A DNA stretch of 64,000 bases from the NCBI GenBank assembly GCA_015501585.1, contig JADNRY010000102.1, positions 1 to 64,000 of the forward strand, in the 5' to 3' direction. The notes beneath the pieces are model-generated. The model did no database searches. It saw only the letters and a list, made by a program, of their open reading frames with translations, and was not told the origin of the DNA. Position numbers and translations under genes: made by a program. Below, in pieces: positions 22,701 through 32,738 of the stretch. This DNA comes from Rhodocollybia butyracea. Lineage: Eukaryota > Basidiomycota > Agaricomycetes > Agaricales > Omphalotaceae. The first letter of the stretch is position 1. Each line of letters starts with the position of its first letter.

Positions 22701-23025
22701 TGGGCAAAGATCTGAAGAGGACGCTCCCCCAAACTGGCCCAAGGCTGAAACACCTCTTGCATATGTTACATGGTTTTCTCAATTTAAAAGTGTACCTGAT
22801 AGTAAAAATGGAATGTATCGCGTACAACCATCAGTCAGTGCCTCGAATGGCACTCCTCAAGGTGAAATCATTCCATTGTCAGATATTAGACAGAGTTGTA
22901 TGCTTGTACCAAGCTCGAGTGATTGGGAAGGAAACGGCTGGACTTCAGACAATATACTGGATAAGTGTCCAGCATTTTTTGTGAATAATTTTCAGAGTAA
23001 ATATACATATCAGACGATATATTGA
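19755..23025 (+). pseudogene. Plavaka-type transposase gene (decayed, N-terminus missing)
   Basis: Protein-like pieces occur in the order expected for Plavaka transposases: an acidic N-terminal part (19785-20073); YKPQKLFRGAEQTENN and MWTTGFWNAVQ (20660-20765); SGNKSVYPVYLTIGNLPKAL (about 20895); GGDGNVRKVYPLLCTYVADY (about 21140); HDCITPDILHQCYQGVFKHL (about 21490); a large piece with IPKFHSLLHYVNSIKWLGTT (21754-22284); and a C-terminal part with GCRVARLRVIFRLPN and WTSDNILDKCPAFFVNNF (22366-23025). Frameshifts and stops separate the pieces beyond what introns explain, and the usual N-terminal zinc finger is absent at the LTR boundary. It is therefore inactive, truncated on the left. Confidence 0.75.
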
Positions 23026-23397
23026 TTATCAACTTCCACTCCGATCCCATTGTTTCAAACCTACAGAGTCCTCGAACTGTCGCTAAATTCAATGACTGCG
23101 CTGCTGTTACCTTGGTCCAGACCTAGAAGTTTGGAGCGGTCAAGCAAGCGCGTGAGGATCATGTATGCAGACTTTCACACTCAAATTCCCTGTCGATAGA
23201 TTGGGCTCTTGATTGGGCTGGTTTCTGGACTTTACACTTTACAAGTCTGTTGCCTTTCCATCTCGTCTTTTCTTTATCTTTTCTTCGTATATTTTGCTAC
23301 TAGCTAGAATACTAGTGTTGGTATATTGTATTTTTTTGGAGAAATACTGTAAATACACATATACAGACTTATAGTGCATTAGTAAAATGTAAGTGAG

Positions 23398-23451
23398 CTG
23401 GAGCCACTCAAAACGGCTCAGGCACTATGCAGCCGTTTCGAGTGACTCCAG
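23398..23451. repeat. Hairpin, 21-nt imperfect arms
   Basis: CTGGAGCCACTCAAAACGGCT (23398-23418) pairs with 23431-23451 with two mismatches across a 12-nt loop. It lies about 370 bp after the Plavaka coding end and could be part of that transposon's terminal region. GCGCTGTACAGTGCC, a second small dyad, follows at about 23468. Confidence 0.5.
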
Positions 23452-23746
23452 CCTAGCGGCTCCCGGCGCTGTACAGTGCCGGAAAGCGGCTTCCCATGCG
23501 CGGTGTCTTGTTTAAGCAAGAACGGTAGACCTGGCGACAACAAGTACTCGGACCCTAAATTGGACACCCTAACCACTCCCCCATCAGCACATTTCAAATA
23601 AGTAGTGATTAATCTGCCTTTGTAAATCGTGGAATATCATTTGCTTGATCGTGACATCTCGCGTCGGCTGAATGGTACTGTATCATCAATGACAAGACTT
23701 TCTCATCCTATTCCCCGTTGACGAAGCACATCTTATATGAACTTGG

Positions 23747-24070
23747 GGCTTTACCAGTTTCCGCCCTCAATTTGAGGAGATTGGAGCCTTCGTTAAACTT
23801 GTTGTTAAAGGTAGTCTTCCTAGCAACGTGCCAGTTATTACTACTGCAGCATGTGCACCAGGTGAAGCTACGCATGCACTTTGCACATTGTTGGGGATGA
23901 ATGGAGCTTCCTTTGGACTGTAATACGATATTACACAGCCCATGCCAGCTGAAAGTGCCAGTCCCATACAGGTCCCTACGCCGACGCAGGCGGCGAGCTC
24001 GACTCCGGTAAAGAAGGTAAACTACAAGGCCAACGCAGGGATGGTACTAGCCAATGCCCGTAAAGACTAG
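23747..24070 (+). pseudogene. Fragment of an unidentified gene, one in-frame stop
   Basis: One reading frame runs through FEEIGAFVKLVVKGSLPSN, CAPGEATHALCTLLGMNGAS, a TAA, and then YDITQPMPAESASPIQVP to a final TAG at 24068. The sense of protein continues across the TAA, so it looks like a single nonsense change (a CAA to TAA transition would explain it). The end is Lys-rich (STPVKKVNYKANAGMVLANA). I do not recognise the family. It may be a captured host-gene fragment. Confidence 0.35.
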
Positions 24071-24146
24071 CTGTTACAGCTACTATCTAATTCTACCCTA
24101 ACATGATTATGATCTTATTAGTACTAATGTAGAGAAGTACTACCAA

Positions 24147-24229
24147 GGTCCAATAGCGTAGAGGTTAACATGCACGATGGCTTGATGATAGACCTCCGTG
24201 AGATCCAGGTTCAAGTCCTGGTTGGACCG
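24147..24229 (+). tRNA. tRNA-like gene, isotype not determined
   Basis: The acceptor stem GGTCCAA pairs with TTGGACC. The A box TAGCGTAGAGG fits TRGYNNARNNG, and the B box GGTTCAAGTCC is canonical with a T stem CCAGG/CCTGG. The region between the D and T arms is too long for a plain anticodon arm and does not fold cleanly; a partial stem CACGA/CCGTG is possible with the extra bases as an intron. I could not assign the anticodon. It may be a pseudogene of the better-preserved copy at 27043. Confidence 0.6.
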
Positions 24230-24597
24230 TACCGTCAACCAGGACTTATGGCCTCGTATTTTGATTTCTTTTGGCAGTGACTCAAAGTAATTTTCTTTGT
24301 GAGCTATGAAATGGCTATGTTATACTGGAAGATGAGTTGCTTTGCGTACTGTCCGACGCGTGTCATATTCTCCTTCTCCTCACGAAAGCTTATAACAACA
24401 TAATTTTCACGTGATTTCGGACTCTTTCAATTTCACTGCCATTTCCAGTCGTCGACCATCATCATGACACTGACAGCCATCTCTTTCCACCTTGCCTGCA
24501 CGGGCCCCGCAGAGCAGATCTTTACACTTCTGAACCTGATTTCAACCAATCGCTGGCCTTCCTGGAAACTGAAAGAGATTTTTTGTCACTGATAAGT

Positions 24598-24711
24598 GTA
24601 AGCCTGGGCTTACCAAGTTTCTATAATGTGCATATATAGTGGCCGGTGACTTTGAATGTCACTGGCCACTATATATGCACATTATAGAAACTGTGGTAAG
24701 CCCAGGCTTAC
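24598..24711. repeat. 114-bp near-perfect palindrome (MITE-like)
   Basis: Arms 24598-24650 and 24658-24711 are almost perfectly complementary around a 7-nt loop (TTTGAAT). The outer ends GTAAGCCTGGGCTTAC are themselves palindromic. TA dinucleotides occur just outside both ends (about 24593 and 24714), which would suit a Tc1/mariner-type MITE, but the ends are offset by one base, so this is tentative. Confidence 0.65.
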
Positions 24712-24784
24712 AGTAAGCTTTCGCACATTTGACATCTTTATTGCTTTAGCTTTCGCTTATCGCTGAAAAGCTTTAGATGTAGAC

Positions 24785-24973
24785 ATGGATTCACCGGTAC
24801 GCTCTGTCAATGTGGATGAGGGGATCCTCCTGCCGAGCCTCCAGACAACTCCAGCTGTGTATCCAGTGTTTCCGCGACAGGAATCTGAGAGCGCTCTCTG
24901 CTTGACTTGTGAAGGGATCAACAACCGCTCGGAACTCTCAGCCGCTGAGTCGCTGGGTCTAGGAGTTGTATGA
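24785..24973 (+). other. Short ORF with a second copy near 29.4 kb
   Basis: The frame starts MDSPVRSVNVDEG and is about 62 residues. The nucleotide words TCGCTGAAAAGCT and CGCTCTGTCAATGTGGATG recur in the same order at about 29393-29440, where the second frame reads LVRSVNVDVTPPSS. The two segments are therefore paralogous fragments of one gene or repeat. I do not recognise the protein. Confidence 0.35.
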
Positions 24974-25715
24974 ATTATAGGCTCCCTCCTTTTGCCCTTC
25001 TAGCCGAAGACGCGATGGTTAAAAACACTCGTTGTAAACGCTGCAATTTGGTCGCTTGGTTGTCGTAGTTCGATACTTATCTTGTCATCATTTGACCTCC
25101 GACTCCTGGCCGGAAATACATAAATCTTTAGACAAATCAGGGATGTCGCAGATGAAGAGATTGTTAATTTCACTGAGACAGCGGTCGGTTGGGAGAAGTA
25201 TTGATCTTGCCGTTATAAGAAAGCTTTTGAAACTTGGTTAACGTCAACGCTGAGCGCTCATGCACATACCACGTGATGCACAATAATAAATTCCTATTTG
25301 TCGCGGGAGTTACCGCTTCCCTTCAACGTTCAGGTTGCGCTATGCGCTTACATCTGGTACTTCTGCTTATACTTTCTCTCCTTAACATTCAGGCCCGCGG
25401 GATGACGACCCAATGTAATACCATCTCCTGTTGTTTCATTTGTCTTTGCTACTACCTTACCCGCACTGCAAGCATACCCCGAGGGCTCGTCTTTGTGGCC
25501 TGGCGGATTGCTGCTTTGCCTTTTTTCTTTCTTCTTCTACCTCCTTACCATTAATGCCCCGAGCTACCATTAATGGCGATGCCCTAAAAGCACCAGCGCC
25601 TGACCCGCAGAAGCCTCCTTGAGGGGATGCTGCTCAGCTGCCTCTGGATCAAGGGAAGGCAGCTTGAAGGAAGAGAAAAACCCAAAGAAAGCATGAGCAG
25701 CGAAGCGTTAAATGA

Positions 25716-26972
25716 AAGGTTGATCAGCCGGCCCAACCTCTTCTGCAGAAGGCTCTGAAAGAGGTTGCACGCCGTCGTGCTGCAGAGGCGCAAACCCTCA
25801 GCGCCGGCGATTCTTTTTCCACTGAAGACCTTCCTGTCAACAAGGGTGCATGGTCGGGGCTCAGGCAAATCTTTGAGAAAATACTTGCAGACGTTGCTGC
25901 GCTTACTGGTGAGGAATATAAGCTGGAGCTTGTTCCATGGAATGGAAAGTGAGTGGGTCCATTCCTTCGAATTTGTTTTATTTGCTTACGCAGCACAAAC
26001 TGCTCTAGGGATTGTTATGTTGTTGTAGATAAAGCAGGCCGTATCATCGCAGTTCTTGCCGGCAAACCTAGGGATGATAATTGGGATGCAGTTATGACCG
26101 AACTTACGGCCCAAATCAAAGATGCTCGTGGCAGTATGACATTCAGTAAGAAACAGGAAGCTCATAAAAGAGGGAAGTTTCCTTCGGTTGCTGTAGGTAC
26201 ATTGTTTGGCGGGGGTAGTAAGGTATAGGCGCTGATTCTCCATCCCATCCCCAGCTAATTTTTCAACCGCAGAGACCTGGTACAATGGCTTTCTATGGTG
26301 TAGCCAATCGTGCCATCCTTGTCAGCCTTATTGCGTCTTCTGGCTTCCGTCGTCTTGTTGGGTTTGCAAACTGTAAGCTACTCCCTCCTTTTATTGATAT
26401 TTAATTTCTAATTGTTTTCTTCTATAGCCATCTTCCAATGCTTTGCGGCGAATACCTTTGGATTGTACAACGAAAACCTCAACAACCTTTTTGCTTCCAA
26501 TCCTAGACTTACTCGATGGTTCAACGGTGTTTTCGCAGGCGTTTCCTTTAACCTCGGCCCATGTACAGTCACCTGGCCTCATACTGACTGCCACAACCTT
26601 GCTTTTGGATGGTGTGCTATCACTGCTCTAGGTAACTTTGATCCAGATTGCGGCGGGCATATGATTCTCTGGGACCTTGGTCTTGTCATACGCTTTCCTC
26701 CTGGATCTACGATTCTCATTCCCTCCGCACTGCTGACCCACTCGAATGTGCCCATTCAACCTGGAGAAGAACATTACTCAATTATTCAGTATTCATCTTC
26801 AGGTCTTTTTCGTTGGGTTTACAACGGCTTCCAGTCCGATAAAGACTTCATGGCAGCTGCGACGCCTGAGATGAAGATGAAGAGAGAGGAGGATCGAAAA
26901 GCCAGGTGGGGAAATGGGCTTCAGATGTTCTCTATATGGGAAGACCTTCGTAATCAGTACGCTAAAAAGTAA
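25716..26972 (+). CDS. TET/JBP-family 2-oxoglutarate/Fe(II) dioxygenase
   Basis: The predicted product is a nucleic-acid base hydroxylase of the TET/JBP family, which oxidises 5-methylcytosine or thymine; nuclear action is expected. Exons are about 25716-25948, 26009-26222, 26273-26372 and 26428-26972 (about 363 residues); all introns have GT...AG ends and keep frame. Family hallmarks are KKQEAHKRGKFPSVAVGTLF, the iron ligands in WPHTDCHN (His codon 26580, Asp 26586), the core GWCAITALGNFDPDCGGHMI, the distal His in LTHSNVP (26739) and a candidate 2-oxoglutarate Arg in LFRWV. No stop or frameshift is seen in the core. The 5' end is uncertain: a stop lies at 25713 and no ATG follows soon, so an upstream exon is missing or damaged. 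Basidiomycete TET/JBP genes are known to have expanded with KDZ transposons. Confidence 0.82.
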
Positions 26973-27042
26973 TCGTGTTGGTATCAATTTTTTCGTTGGC
27001 TTCAGAGCAGTCAAATATCTCTGCAAAAGAAATAATTACATC

Positions 27043-27132
27043 GGTCCAATGGTGTAGTGGTTAGCGCGCATGGCGGTAGTGGACGGCGGAAGGCTGTCCC
27101 GTGAGGCCCAGGTTCGAGTCCTGGTTGGACCA
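27043..27132 (+). tRNA. tRNA gene, isotype not determined, probably intron-bearing
   Basis: The acceptor stem GGTCCAA (27043-27049) pairs with TTGGACC (27125-27131). The A box TGGTGTAGTGG and B box GGTTCGAGTCC match the Pol III consensus exactly, and the T stem is CCAGG/CCTGG. A stem CATGG/CCGTG can form the anticodon stem, leaving 25 nt that would be a 7-nt loop plus an 18-nt intron. A run of T starting at 27136 gives a Pol III terminator. The usual U33 is not obvious, so I do not name the anticodon. It shares ends with the copy at 24147. Confidence 0.7.
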
Positions 27133-27445
27133 TTCCTTTTTTTTTTTTCAAATTACTTTCAACATAGATCTTTTTTGGGTTTCTCAAGGGATTCTCAAGG
27201 GCTTCGTGGTCAAGGTTGCATTTTTTCAAGGACAACAGGCAAGTGTACTGGAGTTGTAATACAATGTTAAAGAGAATGCTATTTCTCACCCTTGAGCGCT
27301 CATTTGTTTCAACCCATGACGGCACTTAGCTCACAGAGCTTGTTTAAAGCTTGACGATAAAGACATAAATGAACAGCTTCGATCTTTCTCGGGCCCCTCT
27401 GTCGTTTCAGAGGCGCAAAAAGTAATTCAACTGGTATCGAATGTG

Positions 27446-28975
27446 ATGGATGAAGACATCAAAATCGTCGAGGCTCAGATGGAGAAACTTGATGCTCAAA
27501 TCGAGGTTCTGTTTTCTGACCGACGTAACCTTGGCCATGAAATGGAGATACCGCGAAAGCAGAGAGAAAAAATCAAATTTTTGCCATCTCCCTTTTGGAT
27601 GATGCCAGACGAAATATTAGCGATAATTATGGAGTACGCATGCGCAGAAAATTATCTGAAGAGCCACTGCTACACCTCTCTCCCTGCCATCGCGATAGGT
27701 TCCGTTTGTCATCGTTGGTACAGAATCGTAAAAGGATTACCAAAACTCTGGTCCAACTTAACAGTAGAGACAACCATTTCTAGGCCGGAAAACTGGGGAG
27801 CGCCTGAACGTTCAGTGGCTAGCTTTTCAGATAGGATCATCGGGTTTCTGGAGAAATCTCATCAGGTTCCGTTAAACATAATGTTGCTTGCAAAGGGTAC
27901 ACAGCCCCTTCACTGGCATGGCCCTCTTACCTTTCCTGGCCTAACTATGCTCACAAACAAAAGTCATCGTTGGAAGATGTTCAGATACACTGGAGATAAT
28001 TCAATCTCTGGTTATAATATACTCTCTGGCCTTGAATTTCCCCTTCTTGTTGAGCTGGATATCAGTGGTGGAAAAGGTGCCAGTGCCGCCAATCTTTGTC
28101 GGTTCGAAACTTCCCCGAAACTTTGTACAGTTCGGGGTTTTGTTGAACCAACGTCTCTACTGCCAATCCCCACCATCATCTGCCAAAAGATTACAAAATT
28201 TTGTGTCGACGGACACTTAGAGTCCCTGGAAACATTGAAGAAAGTTCTGGATTGCTGCATTTCTCTGACTTTTCTCGAGATCAGTTTCATAGAAGACTCT
28301 ATCAGACTTGAGAAAGCCAGCAAATACCCCAACATCACTTCACTTGCTACAAGAGATATAGTCTCACTAGAGGCTTTATTTCTCTCCTTCAATTTTCCTT
28401 CTCTGGCCGAGCTCGTGGTTGATGGTGGCAAGGAGTGGTCAACCGAGGCATTTGAATCCTTCGTGTCAAGATCAGAATGCATGATCACTGCATTTGTTAT
28501 CAAAAGGATATCTCTAACTGATGATAACCTTCTACGAACCCTCCATCTCATGCCATCTCTAACTTCCCTCGAAATTGAGGACGCTGCCACAATTTACCGC
28601 AATCATCAGAGACAAAGTCCAGTCACTTTAAAGCTGATGTCAGCGCTCACTGTTTGGGATGATATCTCCCTTGTTCCGAAACTACACAGTCTCTACCTGT
28701 CTTCTGATAGCTGTTGCAGCCACTCTGAACTCGTTTCAATGGTTCAATCACGCTGGTTTCCACTGGGTTCAGAGCGGTCTGCAGCAATGTCAAGGGGACA
28801 AGGCTGCATACAGTCTGTTATTCTCAAGTTTCCGCTCGGCACAGTTGATCGCGAAGTTTATGAGCCGTTAGAGAATTTGGATAGACGTGAAGGTTTGCGA
28901 GTAGTGCTATTAGAATTCGTGCGGGATGATGACTGGGTCTGTTATAGTTCTATTTTTCTTTGTACATTTTGCTGA
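27446..28975 (+). CDS. F-box protein with C-terminal leucine-rich-like region
   Basis: The predicted role is a substrate receptor of an SCF ubiquitin ligase. A 509-residue single-exon frame has an N-terminal coiled coil (EAQMEKLDAQIEVL), then the F-box (LPSPFWMMPDEILAIIMEYA, later GSVCHRWYRIVKGLPKLWSN), then degenerate Leu-rich repeats (for example SLTFLEISFIED, FPSLAELVVDGG). This length and order are typical of the large F-box family of Agaricomycetes. The frame is open upstream of the ATG to about 27330 and reads LDDKDINEQLRSFSGPSVVS, while ATG 27318 begins MTALSSQSLFK in another frame; a one-base difference near 27351 may have cut the natural N-terminus. No internal stops occur, and the codon pattern is free of the hairpins seen in the Gypsy element. 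Confidence 0.8.
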   Translation: MDEDIKIVEAQMEKLDAQIEVLFSDRRNLGHEMEIPRKQREKIKFLPSPFWMMPDEILAIIMEYACAENYLKSHCYTSLPAIAIGSVCHRWYRIVKGLPKLWSNLTVETTISRPENWGAPERSVASFSDRIIGFLEKSHQVPLNIMLLAKGTQPLHWHGPLTFPGLTMLTNKSHRWKMFRYTGDNSISGYNILSGLEFPLLVELDISGGKGASAANLCRFETSPKLCTVRGFVEPTSLLPIPTIICQKITKFCVDGHLESLETLKKVLDCCISLTFLEISFIEDSIRLEKASKYPNITSLATRDIVSLEALFLSFNFPSLAELVVDGGKEWSTEAFESFVSRSECMITAFVIKRISLTDDNLLRTLHLMPSLTSLEIEDAATIYRNHQRQSPVTLKLMSALTVWDDISLVPKLHSLYLSSDSCCSHSELVSMVQSRWFPLGSERSAAMSRGQGCIQSVILKFPLGTVDREVYEPLENLDRREGLRVVLLEFVRDDDWVCYSSIFLCTFC

Positions 28976-29710
28976 CGGTATTGGTAGTGGTAGCGGTAGT
29001 ATAACCAATGTGGTCCCATTTAGGAACTGCCGGGGCCCCATATCACGCTAAATACTTGCCTGGATGCGTAGCCAATGCGTAGCTATGACTTGAGCTGTGA
29101 TCAGCACTCGCAGTGCCATATTTATAGTAGACCCAAATTCGAAGGTATCAGGAGTTTTAAAAACATATGTTGCAGTGCGTTTGCGGCGTGACAAGCATAA
29201 GAACAATGATTCAACATGAAAAAGAAAATAATTCATAGTTGTGGCTTTCATCGATAGGGCTCGTTAATAGATCACGTGCTTACGACTAACAAGCACTGGG
29301 TTTTGTATCTTGCTTCAAACCGTTCACCGATGAAAATAAAAATAGAGTCTACTGCAAGACTTGGTACGTATTTCTTGCTTTTGTGCTCCATTATCGCTGA
29401 AAAGCTCCATCCTTCTTTAGTGCGCTCTGTCAATGTGGATGTTACACCGCCTTCCAGTGCTTCTCCCTCATAGATGTTGCAAAAAGTGTTTGTTAGTAGG
29501 TGCGTACAATTTCTTTTCTTATTACCATCGCCCTAGCTGACGCAATTACCAGTACTTTTCTCCCCTTTAAACGCTTTATCGGAATAGACTAGAGGCTCCG
29601 ACAATCTTAAATCTCATATGAGTCTTTGGCTCACAGGTGGACATGATGGTCGCAACCTACAAGAAGTGGGAGATTCGGTGTCTCCTAAATGGAATCAACT
29701 TTATGCTAGT

Positions 29711-30049
29711 TATCAAACACGGGAAGCGTGTGCATATCTTACTTTTCGACGGCTCTATTGAGAGGTTGAGCATAAAATTCTTCGACGTGTACTCGAAGCC
29801 ATACTTTCGTGAATGCACGTTGCTGTATTCACTTCAACAATCATTTTTAACTAATTTTGCAAAAGCCTATAGTCCCGTTCACAATGGCAACACTTTCCTT
29901 GTGCGAGAAGGAATGCGTGCTGTGGAATTTGAAGCCGTTGAGCCGAATTGTTGCACAAGCTACTGCCATCCGCACAGGTTCGAATCTTGTATCCATCCGC
30001 CTGAAAAATCTGACTAAAATGTTTTACTTGCAGAGGACGATCCAGCGAA
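29711..30049 (+). pseudogene. CDC48: CDC48/VCP AAA-ATPase N-domain fragment
   Basis: Pieces read IKHGKRVHILLFDGSIERL, FFDVYSKPYFRE, YSPVHNGNTFLVREGMRAVE and IVAQATAIRT, then EDDPAK. These match in order the conserved CDC48 N-domain (known pattern: IKYGKR-HVLPFDDSIEG, YLKPYF-EAYRPV-KGD-F-VRGGMR-VEFKV, IVA-DT-IH-EGDP-KR). Pieces are separated by intron-like gaps (about 29819-29866, and GTTCGAATC...TTGCAG at about 29981-30032), so the fragment was copied from genomic DNA rather than mRNA. The ATPase domains are absent; at about 30050 the sequence changes to SPT16. It is non-functional. Confidence 0.75.
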
Positions 30050-31560
30050 GGTGATTTTACCTACCTTCGAATCTATTTCCAGACGCCGGGTCAAGTCATT
30101 GGTAAGTAATAAGTACCTTTAAATGTAGCCGTTGAAGATCCCGATGCTCCCTTTGTTTGGTCAATCTCATACCGTTCAACGGATGGACATCATTTTGACT
30201 CGATCAATAAACAAATCAACGCGCTGAAAAGGGATGTAAACGAACGGGAGGCGCAGAAGAAGGAAGTGATCGATGTTATTGAGCAAGAATTGCTTGTTGT
30301 CTGCTCCAGATGGTAAAAGGCTTCCGGGCGAAGTAGAAATCCATCGGAACAGTGTTCAATACCAATCTCCAATGGGTCAGAAAGTCAGTGAGTACTTGCC
30401 TTGAAATATCGCTTGACGTTATTAACTTAATACGGTGTAGATGTGCTACTCAACAATATCAAACACCTTTTCTTTCAGCCTCGTCATTGTTCATGTGCAC
30501 CTTAGATCCCCAATTCTTGTCAACAAGAAGAAAACATTTGTCAGCTACATTTTTTCTGTTATGTTATGTATAGCTTACCTTTGTTCCAGGATGTCCAACT
30601 CTTCCGTGAGGCTACAGATGTTCAATTTGACAAAACAGGAAGCATAAATACCAATGACGAGGATGAAATTGAGATGTAGCACCAAGAACAGAAGCGAAGG
30701 TAAATCTTACACAAGGAAATTAAGGCGACCGCAGAAGCCGCTTCCTCATCTGTAAGTCGCATGCCCTCACTTGCACACTGCTTCATCTCATTTGAGATTC
30801 CGCAGAATGGAGAAACACTGGAGCTTGACATTCTTTTCTGAGAACTGGCTTTCGAAGGTGTCCCCTTCCGTACTTCCGTACTTCCGTTCGACTAGCCTAC
30901 GACAGACTGCTTAATTCATCTCACGGATCCTCTATTTTTGTTTGTCACTCTGTCTGACATAGAGATTGCTTCACTTGAGCGTGTGCAGTACAGTCTCAAG
31001 CAATTTGATCTGTGTTTGATTTTCAAGAATTTTACCAAGCTACCGTTGCATATCCACTTAATCTCAAAGCTCGTCAACGGACAATGTCAAAAATTGGCTA
31101 GAGTGAGTTGATTTTCTTTCTACATCGAGTCGGTGCTAATCGCGTCTTTCGAAAAAAAGTTCTGTGGACACTGCGATGGCTGAAGGTCCTGTCAACTTGA
31201 ACTGGGATCCTATCATGAAGCATATCAACGAATCACCGTATGAGTTTTTCCAAGGGAGTTGGACCTTCCTGTGCAGCACTACCCAAGGAGTGGAGGTATG
31301 TACCTCTTCTGTCTTAAGAACGAGAATATCCCTGATGCCATCCTCATCTCATAGAGCAAAGCATCCGATGCTTCAGATTCAGATTCAGAGTTTGTGGCCG
31401 AACCAGACAAATTGGCGGAGTCCGCTAGCAGCGCTGGGGCGAGCGACTTCTCTGACGCCTCTCCTCAATCCGTCGTCCATTTCCTCATACATTGCACAAG
31501 AAAAGCAGCTGGCTGCTACTCTCGAGCGTACTCGACTTGTTCAGATTAGTTCAAAATATA
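30050..31560 (+). pseudogene. SPT16: SPT16 (FACT complex) C-terminal fragment
   Basis: SPT16 is the large subunit of the FACT histone chaperone. Exon pieces occur in the correct order: GDFTYLRIYFQTPGQVI (30050); VEDPDAPFVWSISYRSTDGH and INALKRDVNEREAQKKE (30129-30290); GKRLPGEVEIHRNSVQYQSP; LLNNIKHLFFQ; VIVHVHLRSPILVNKKKT; DVQLFREATDVQFDKTGS; SDIEIASLERVQYSLKQFDL; VNLNWDPIMKHINESPYEFF (about 31195); and the acidic Ser/Asp-rich tail (31353-31480). Introns are retained with GTRAG/AG borders. Damage seen: TAG at 30677, TAA at about 30698, TGA at about 30838, a small deletion after the FFQ piece and an 8-bp duplication near 30870. Several stops make it a pseudogene. Confidence 0.8.
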
Positions 31561-32639
31561 TCGTTTCTTTGGAAACCCAATGTTTACTCCTGAACAGTGG
31601 TGATGCAACCGATCTTCCTACAGAGTGGTGAACATTTGCAGCCACTGCGCCGCTGTTACTGTCCCTACCCGGTGCGAGGCGGCAATATTCTATACCAATG
31701 CGGCATATTGTATTACCCCAGTGCACCCAGCTCAGCGGAACGCTCTCTGCTTGGCATGGGATGGGAAGGGAAGTCAGGGCAGAGTACGCAGTGTACTTTG
31801 TGCTTGCATCCCCAATTTACAAGTAGCAGGGCCTCTGGCCCTGCTAAACCCTGCTAACGTGTGTCGACAACTTCTTCGCTATTTCCTTGGACCTTGAAGG
31901 AGATGAGACGATTCTCCACGTCCCCGCTGTATTGAGAGCGTCCCTCGCCCTTACCCATCGCGGAGACAAGTCTTCTTTGAAATCTTTGACTTTTTTTTTG
32001 TGTCATATCCCGCGCAGCTGGTTCTTTCGCTGCCCGCCTCTCCTCAATTCCGCGCTGCCTTTTGTTCTCTCGCCAAGACCAGTTTCACTCTCGCCCTTTT
32101 GTTTCTTGTGCATCTTGCTGACCCTAATCGTTGTGCGAAGTGCCTTGTCATCGTTCTTCCTTTTCGACACTTCTCATTCGCCGTCTGGTTATCAGTTTCG
32201 CGCGCCACAATGCGCTACATCGCCATCGTTCCGCTTCGACGATTCATATTCACCATCTGATTATATTGCATCGCCATTCCTCTGTTTCGACTACTTTCGT
32301 TCGCTGTGCTTGTTTGTTTCCGATTTGCTGTTGCATTGGCTCACTCTCGCCTGCCGTTAGCATTGCGCTACGACTCCGACTCTGACATCATCCTTCCATT
32401 GTCTTTCATTGTTCACACTAGCGCGTCTAGTTGCTGTACGCCTACTCGCTCTCCTGATTCTTCAGTATATCTTACTTGTCATTCCAAACTCAAAGGATGC
32501 TTAGATGGTGCTTAAGTAAATTACTTGTATTCCAGTAGTTTTGGTTAAGGATGGTTGCCATGATTTGCGTTCGATTCTTAGAACAGTGTCTCCCGCTCCT
32601 ACTCTCCGGACATCTAATAAACTTTCTTCATGTACAGAA
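31561..32639. other. Unassigned stretch, pyrimidine-rich
   Basis: Several overlapping open frames occur (31597-32385) because the sequence is pyrimidine-rich and poor in stop codons. A Cys-bearing piece (NICSHCAAVTVPTRCEAA, about 31625) looks protein-like but I cannot place it; it may be another captured fragment next to the CDC48/SPT16 chimera. No RNA gene or repeat termini are visible. Confidence 0.35.
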
Positions 32640-32738
32640 GACAGTCTGAAAGACTGATGAAGGCGCAGATCCATCATTTCTTTTAAGTTTTTCCAAGCGC
32701 CGTCACGTGGTTATTTTCGCGTCTTTCTTCCTTCTTTC

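Noticed and set aside
24598..24711. CRISPR-like or riboswitch structure
   Set aside because: Single palindrome, eukaryotic context, no repeat-spacer pattern.
28012..28590. 192-residue minus-strand ORF
   Set aside because: It is fully antisense to the F-box gene, which has a recognisable domain.
31887..32515. Several overlapping Ser/Leu/Phe-rich plus-strand ORFs
   Set aside because: Pyrimidine-rich DNA gives long open frames by composition; no domain or splice model.
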